A program made the translations under genes and the position numbers. Shown piece by piece: positions 6,462 through 8,557 of a stretch of 8,557 bases of DNA; the stretch's first letter is position 1; each line of letters opens with the position of its first letter. The notes beneath the pieces were generated by a model. It did not search any database and was not told the DNA's origin. It saw only the letters and a program-made list of their open reading frames with translations. This stretch comes from Hyphomicrobiales bacterium. Lineage in GTDB: Bacteria; Pseudomonadota; Alphaproteobacteria; Rhizobiales; OSC116. Location: positions 1 through 8,557 of the forward strand of contig JABSRY010000075.1 in NCBI GenBank assembly GCA_013214985.1, in the 5' to 3' direction.

Positions 6462-7459
6462 TGGGATTTGTTGAAAGTCTACTTACGATGGTAGAAAACA
6501 CATTAGGTAGTATAGCAGAAACACAATTTGGTGCTATTGCATCGGGGCTTGGGTTAACTTTTCAATTGGGTGCAGCGATACTACTTATAATACTTTTAAT
6601 AAATCAGATATTACAGATAAACCCGCAACCTTTTGAAACTATTTTTTATGTAATGGTGAAACTAATTTTAGTATTCACATTTGCCTTTGATTGGCAAAAT
6701 TTTAATGCCCTTGCCAGTGCAATTTTTGATTTAGTAGACCGCGCGACGGGTGCTCTAATTGGTACTATAACAGGAACACCCGCAACATTTGATACTGTAG
6801 GAAGACAATTAGACAACATGACAAATGAATTATCCGAATATGGTAATGCCGCTATTGAAAATATGAGTTCTTTTGGTGGTGTAATAATGGCTGGCATAAT
6901 GGCTATTCTTTTGACAATATTGGGTGGTATTTGTGCTCTTGTTATGGTTTTATCAAGAATTGTTTTTACCCTCCATCTCGTAGTCGCACCGATTGCAATT
7001 CTTTGTTCTATGTGGGCGCCTACAAAAGGATTTTTTGATAGATGGGTTTCCTCTGGCATTACCTTTCTTCTCTACCCGCTGATAGTTTCAGGGATTTTTT
7101 CAATCATTGTTGGCGTAGTAAGTAAAATGGTTGTGGCTATTGGTGTGGAAGGTGGCATTACCGATTTGAGTCAAATCATTCAAGCAATGATGTTGATATT
7201 TGTTTGTATTGTTTTAGCTTTTTTAACACCAACTTTAGCAGTTTCTATGACAGGTAATTTTTCACTGTCAGGTGTGATGAGTTCTATATCGAGAGCGGGT
7301 TCTGTAGCGGGTTCTGTAACGGGAGCTAAAGCGCTTGCTAAACATTATGGCAAAGACCGCGACGGCTCATCACAAAACAATAAAAGAAACACAATGGACG
7401 GTACTCAGGACCGCTTGGATAGAGCCTCCCGATTAGCAGGAAGGTATATGGTTAAATAA
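6461..7459 (+). CDS. virB6: VirB6/TrbL-family polytopic inner-membrane protein
   Basis: A 332-residue polytopic membrane protein. Hydrophobic spans lie at about 30-51 and 60-76. A polar loop (about 77-136), probably periplasmic, follows. Then come several spans between about 139 and 270, including the family-typical stretch with Pro and Trp: V-V-A-P-I-A-I-L, Trp185 in S-M-W-A-P-T-K and Trp195 in F-F-D-R-W-V-S-S-G. The C-terminal 60 residues are polar and Gly/Ser/Arg-rich, presumably cytoplasmic. VirB6 forms part of the inner-membrane channel and contacts the translocating substrate. Its length is close to the VirB6 norm, with no long C-terminal extension. The gene lies after virB11 rather than between virB5 and virB8, and is followed by two small membrane-protein genes, a position where entry-exclusion genes occur in some conjugative systems. 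Confidence 0.92.
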   Translation: MGFVESLLTMVENTLGSIAETQFGAIASGLGLTFQLGAAILLIILLINQILQINPQPFETIFYVMVKLILVFTFAFDWQNFNALASAIFDLVDRATGALIGTITGTPATFDTVGRQLDNMTNELSEYGNAAIENMSSFGGVIMAGIMAILLTILGGICALVMVLSRIVFTLHLVVAPIAILCSMWAPTKGFFDRWVSSGITFLLYPLIVSGIFSIIVGVVSKMVVAIGVEGGITDLSQIIQAMMLIFVCIVLAFLTPTLAVSMTGNFSLSGVMSSISRAGSVAGSVTGAKALAKHYGKDRDGSSQNNKRNTMDGTQDRLDRASRLAGRYMVK

Positions 7460-7464
7460 ATATA

Positions 7465-7671
7465 ATGGAATATTTAAAAACAAAAAAATCGGCACTAATA
7501 CTGGTTTTAATGGGGTGTTTGGTGATCGCCTGTGGTATAATAATTTACCAAACAATCTACAATCAACAAGACTGTATTTTACGGGATGATGATTCAAGCT
7601 GTATTGTTACAGCTAAAGATTTAGAGAAAGATCGAAAGTTCATGGATTTTACAATGCGCGATTTGAACTAG
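7465..7671 (+). CDS. 68-residue membrane protein with the VirB5 C-terminal tail
   Basis: A small protein with a basic N-terminus (K5, K7, K8), one hydrophobic segment (about 10-28), then a 40-residue polar part with a possible cysteine pair (37, 46). It ends in R-K-F-M-D-F-T-M-R-D-L-N (57-68), the same twelve residues as VirB5. By the positive-inside rule the tail should be periplasmic. Two lipobox-like sites exist (L-M-G-C ending at Cys18 and V-I-A-C ending at Cys23), but hydrophobic residues continue past both, so a membrane anchor is as likely as a lipoprotein. It starts 5 bases after virB6. I know no family for it. Possible roles are an assembly partner using the shared tail, or an exclusion/immunity factor mimicking VirB5. 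It could also be a fortuitous fusion to a duplicated virB5 end, though an intact start, a membrane segment and operon position favour a real gene. Confidence 0.8.
   Translation: MEYLKTKKSALILVLMGCLVIACGIIIYQTIYNQQDCILRDDDSSCIVTAKDLEKDRKFMDFTMRDLN
7636..7667 (+). repeat. 32-base direct repeat, copy B (small membrane protein tail)
   Basis: Identical to 2272-2303 over 32 bases, same strand and same reading frame, 5364 bases downstream. The base before it differs (a versus g) while the two before that match; beyond the stop codons the flanks are unrelated. Confidence 0.95.
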
Positions 7672-7684
7672 CAATAATTAGATC

Positions 7685-7690
7685 AGGGAG
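7685..7690 (+). promoter_or_regulatory. Ribosome-binding site of the zinc-ribbon gene
   Basis: AGGGAG, 9 bases before the ATG at 7700, in the 28-base gap after the small membrane protein gene. Confidence 0.65.
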
Positions 7691-7699
7691 ACTGTATTT

Positions 7700-8014
7700 A
7701 TGTCATATGAATTATGTGGTCATTGTGGTACTGAAGTTTTTAAAGAATTTAATATTTGTAGAGGATGCGGCGCTCACCGCAGAGCAAGACCTGGATTATT
7801 TTTATACGGCATACTTATATTTGTTTTGGCTTTAGTTCCTTTAGGATTTGGATATGATTACGGTCACTTAAACCTAATCTCTATCGGTGTAATTATGTTA
7901 ATAATATCGGTATTTGTAATGCGATCAAGCTTAAAAAAGCGTTGGTGCAGAAATACCGACGTCCCTAAAAAATCTAAAAGTTTATTTGAACAAAGTGGCC
8001 CATGGTGGGATTAG
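7700..8014 (+). CDS. Membrane protein with N-terminal zinc ribbon, function unknown
   Basis: A 104-residue protein. Residues 6-24 form a compact zinc ribbon, C-G-H-C-G (6-10) and C-R-G-C-G-A (20-25), with a 10-residue spacer between the two CxxC knuckles, like the short zinc-ribbon domains found at the N-terminus of many small bacterial membrane proteins. Two hydrophobic helices follow (about 33-52 and 57-74) with a short loop between them, then a basic tail (75-95) ending in G-P-W-W-D. Both ends should face the cytoplasm, as required for zinc binding there. It is the last gene of the operon, with a good ribosome-binding site and a terminator 48 bases after its stop. The role is unknown: candidates are a regulator or scaffold at the secretion machine, or plasmid cargo. 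No enzymatic motif is seen. Confidence 0.85.
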   Translation: MSYELCGHCGTEVFKEFNICRGCGAHRRARPGLFLYGILIFVLALVPLGFGYDYGHLNLISIGVIMLIISVFVMRSSLKKRWCRNTDVPKKSKSLFEQSGPWWD

Positions 8015-8046
8015 CTGAATCAAAGTTTCAACCGTTACCACTTAAT

Positions 8047-8557
8047 TTATAATATTTCTGCAAAGTGGCTTTCAATCTGAAAGCCACTTTTTTCCGTCAA
8101 AAACTGATTATAATCTTTATATTTTTTGGGTGGCAAATGCGTAACCACAGTTTTAGTGTCACTATAACGCGCTTCAAGTTTCTCAATAACAGCTTTGGTA
8201 ATTTCGTCATTATCGGAACAAATTATAATCCGTTCTACATAATCTGGAATATCAATTTTCATTAAATGGTTTGCGCCCAATCCTGACCAAATGCCTAAGT
8301 CTTTATTTTTAATGGCAAGGGGGTTTAGTGATAATCCATCTTCAATGCCTTCAGACAATAAAATAGTTTTGGGTTTATATCGGCCCATTTTTAACGAGCC
8401 ACCAATCACATTGCCTAATGTTAATTTTGCATCCTCATTTATCTTTTTTCCATCTGCTGTAAGGTAGATTCTTTGAATGCCTAAAAACTTACTTTCAACA
8501 TCTGTAACTCTAAATATAAGAGCTGGATATTCATTGCCATCCATATGTTTTAATTCT
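8047..8557 (-). CDS. TOPRIM-domain primase/helicase-type protein, C-terminal part
   Basis: The frame is open to the right edge, with codons for E-L-K-H before the Met at 8544, so the gene continues beyond the window and that Met is probably internal. The visible 169 residues match the C-terminal TOPRIM region of plasmid and phage primase-like proteins. Numbering from that Met, Y-P-A-L-I-F-R-V-T-D (6-15) and G-I-Q-R-I-Y-L-T-A-D-G-K-K (22-34) precede a glycine-rich turn. Then come the TOPRIM Glu in L-S-E-G-I-E-D (Glu65), the acidic pair in C-S-D-N-D (111/113) and the terminal P-P-x-x-x-K-D-Y-N-Q-F-L (138-149). These acidic residues bind metal. Such proteins prime DNA synthesis during plasmid or phage replication or transfer. 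Orientation is convergent with the T4SS operon, so it belongs to a separate transcription unit. Confidence 0.88.
   Translation of the reverse strand, partial: ELKHMDGNEYPALIFRVTDVESKFLGIQRIYLTADGKKINEDAKLTLGNVIGGSLKMGRYKPKTILLSEGIEDGLSLNPLAIKNKDLGIWSGLGANHLMKIDIPDYVERIIICSDNDEITKAVIEKLEARYSDTKTVVTHLPPKKYKDYNQFLTEKSGFQIESHFAEIL
8062..8093 (+). terminator. Intrinsic terminator of the T4SS operon
   Basis: A perfect 12-base inverted repeat, AAAGTGGCTTTC (8062-8073) and GAAAGCCACTTT (8079-8090), with a 5-base loop and an unbroken run of six T at 8088-8093. On the + strand this is a strong Rho-independent terminator after the last operon gene. Read from the - strand there is no T-run after the stem, so it should act in one direction. 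The hairpin lies entirely inside the 3' coding end of the convergent TOPRIM gene. Confidence 0.88.

Noticed and set aside
6646..7059. Antisense open frame of 137 codons opposite virB6
   Set aside because: It lies wholly opposite a well-supported membrane protein gene, has no ribosome-binding site of note and no recognisable motif; long antisense frames are expected opposite hydrophobic coding sequence.
7465..7671. The small gene as a degraded remnant of virB5
   Set aside because: Only the last twelve residues match VirB5; the rest has its own start, membrane segment and cysteines, so a pseudogene reading is less likely, though duplication of the tail DNA remains possible.
1..8557. tRNA, rRNA, CRISPR array, insertion sequence, attachment site or replication origin
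   Set aside because: I saw no arrays of regularly spaced repeats, no transposase, no terminal inverted repeats and no clustered iterons; coding density leaves little room for them.

Overview
The window is most of a P-type (VirB/Trb-like) type IV secretion operon on the + strand. It runs from the last codons of virB4 to a strong terminator near position 8090. A convergent gene at the right edge, open at the window end, encodes a TOPRIM primase-type protein. The host is a Gram-negative, AT-rich bacterium: signal peptides, lipobox proteins and an envelope-spanning machine are all present. It is probably a proteobacterium, but the sequence does not fix the class. A secretion/conjugation operon beside a TOPRIM primase-like gene suggests a plasmid or integrative conjugative element. 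No relaxase, coupling protein (VirD4), pilin (VirB2) or VirB3 is in view, so conjugation itself is inferred.

Layout: virB4 3' end (1-204); small Cys-rich lipoprotein, a VirB7 candidate (201-377); exported lytic transglycosylase with VirB5-like ends (377-1519); virB5 (1531-2307); virB8 (2319-3017); virB9 (3014-3697); virB10 (3697-5031); virB11 (5024-5992); unknown exported four-cysteine protein (6027-6461); virB6 (6461-7459); 68-residue single-span membrane protein (7465-7671); membrane protein with an N-terminal zinc ribbon (7700-8014); terminator (8062-8093); TOPRIM gene on the - strand (8047-8557, partial). Most junctions overlap by 1-8 bases or are very short, so the block is probably one transcript with translational coupling. 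No gap between genes reaches 50 bases.

How the parts fit: VirB4 and VirB11 are the cytoplasmic ATPases. VirB6, VirB8 and the N-terminus of VirB10 form the inner-membrane part. The lipoprotein, VirB9 and the VirB10 C-terminus would form the outer-membrane core. The transglycosylase opens the peptidoglycan and VirB5 is the minor pilus/tip component.

The most notable observation is a C-terminal peptide shared by three exported or membrane proteins of the operon: the transglycosylase, VirB5 and the 68-residue protein. Its core is K-F-M-D-F-T-M followed by basic/acidic residues and Leu, at the extreme C-terminus. In the transglycosylase it is kept through synonymous codon changes. In VirB5 and the small protein it is encoded by an identical 32-base stretch. 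The transglycosylase and VirB5 also align without a gap over their last 50 or so residues and have similar mature N-termini, so the transglycosylase looks like a VirB5-type protein carrying an SLT domain. I read the tail as a candidate docking or assembly signal of this secretion system, comparable in arrangement to the C-terminal hexapeptide shared by CagH, CagI and CagL of the Helicobacter Cag system.
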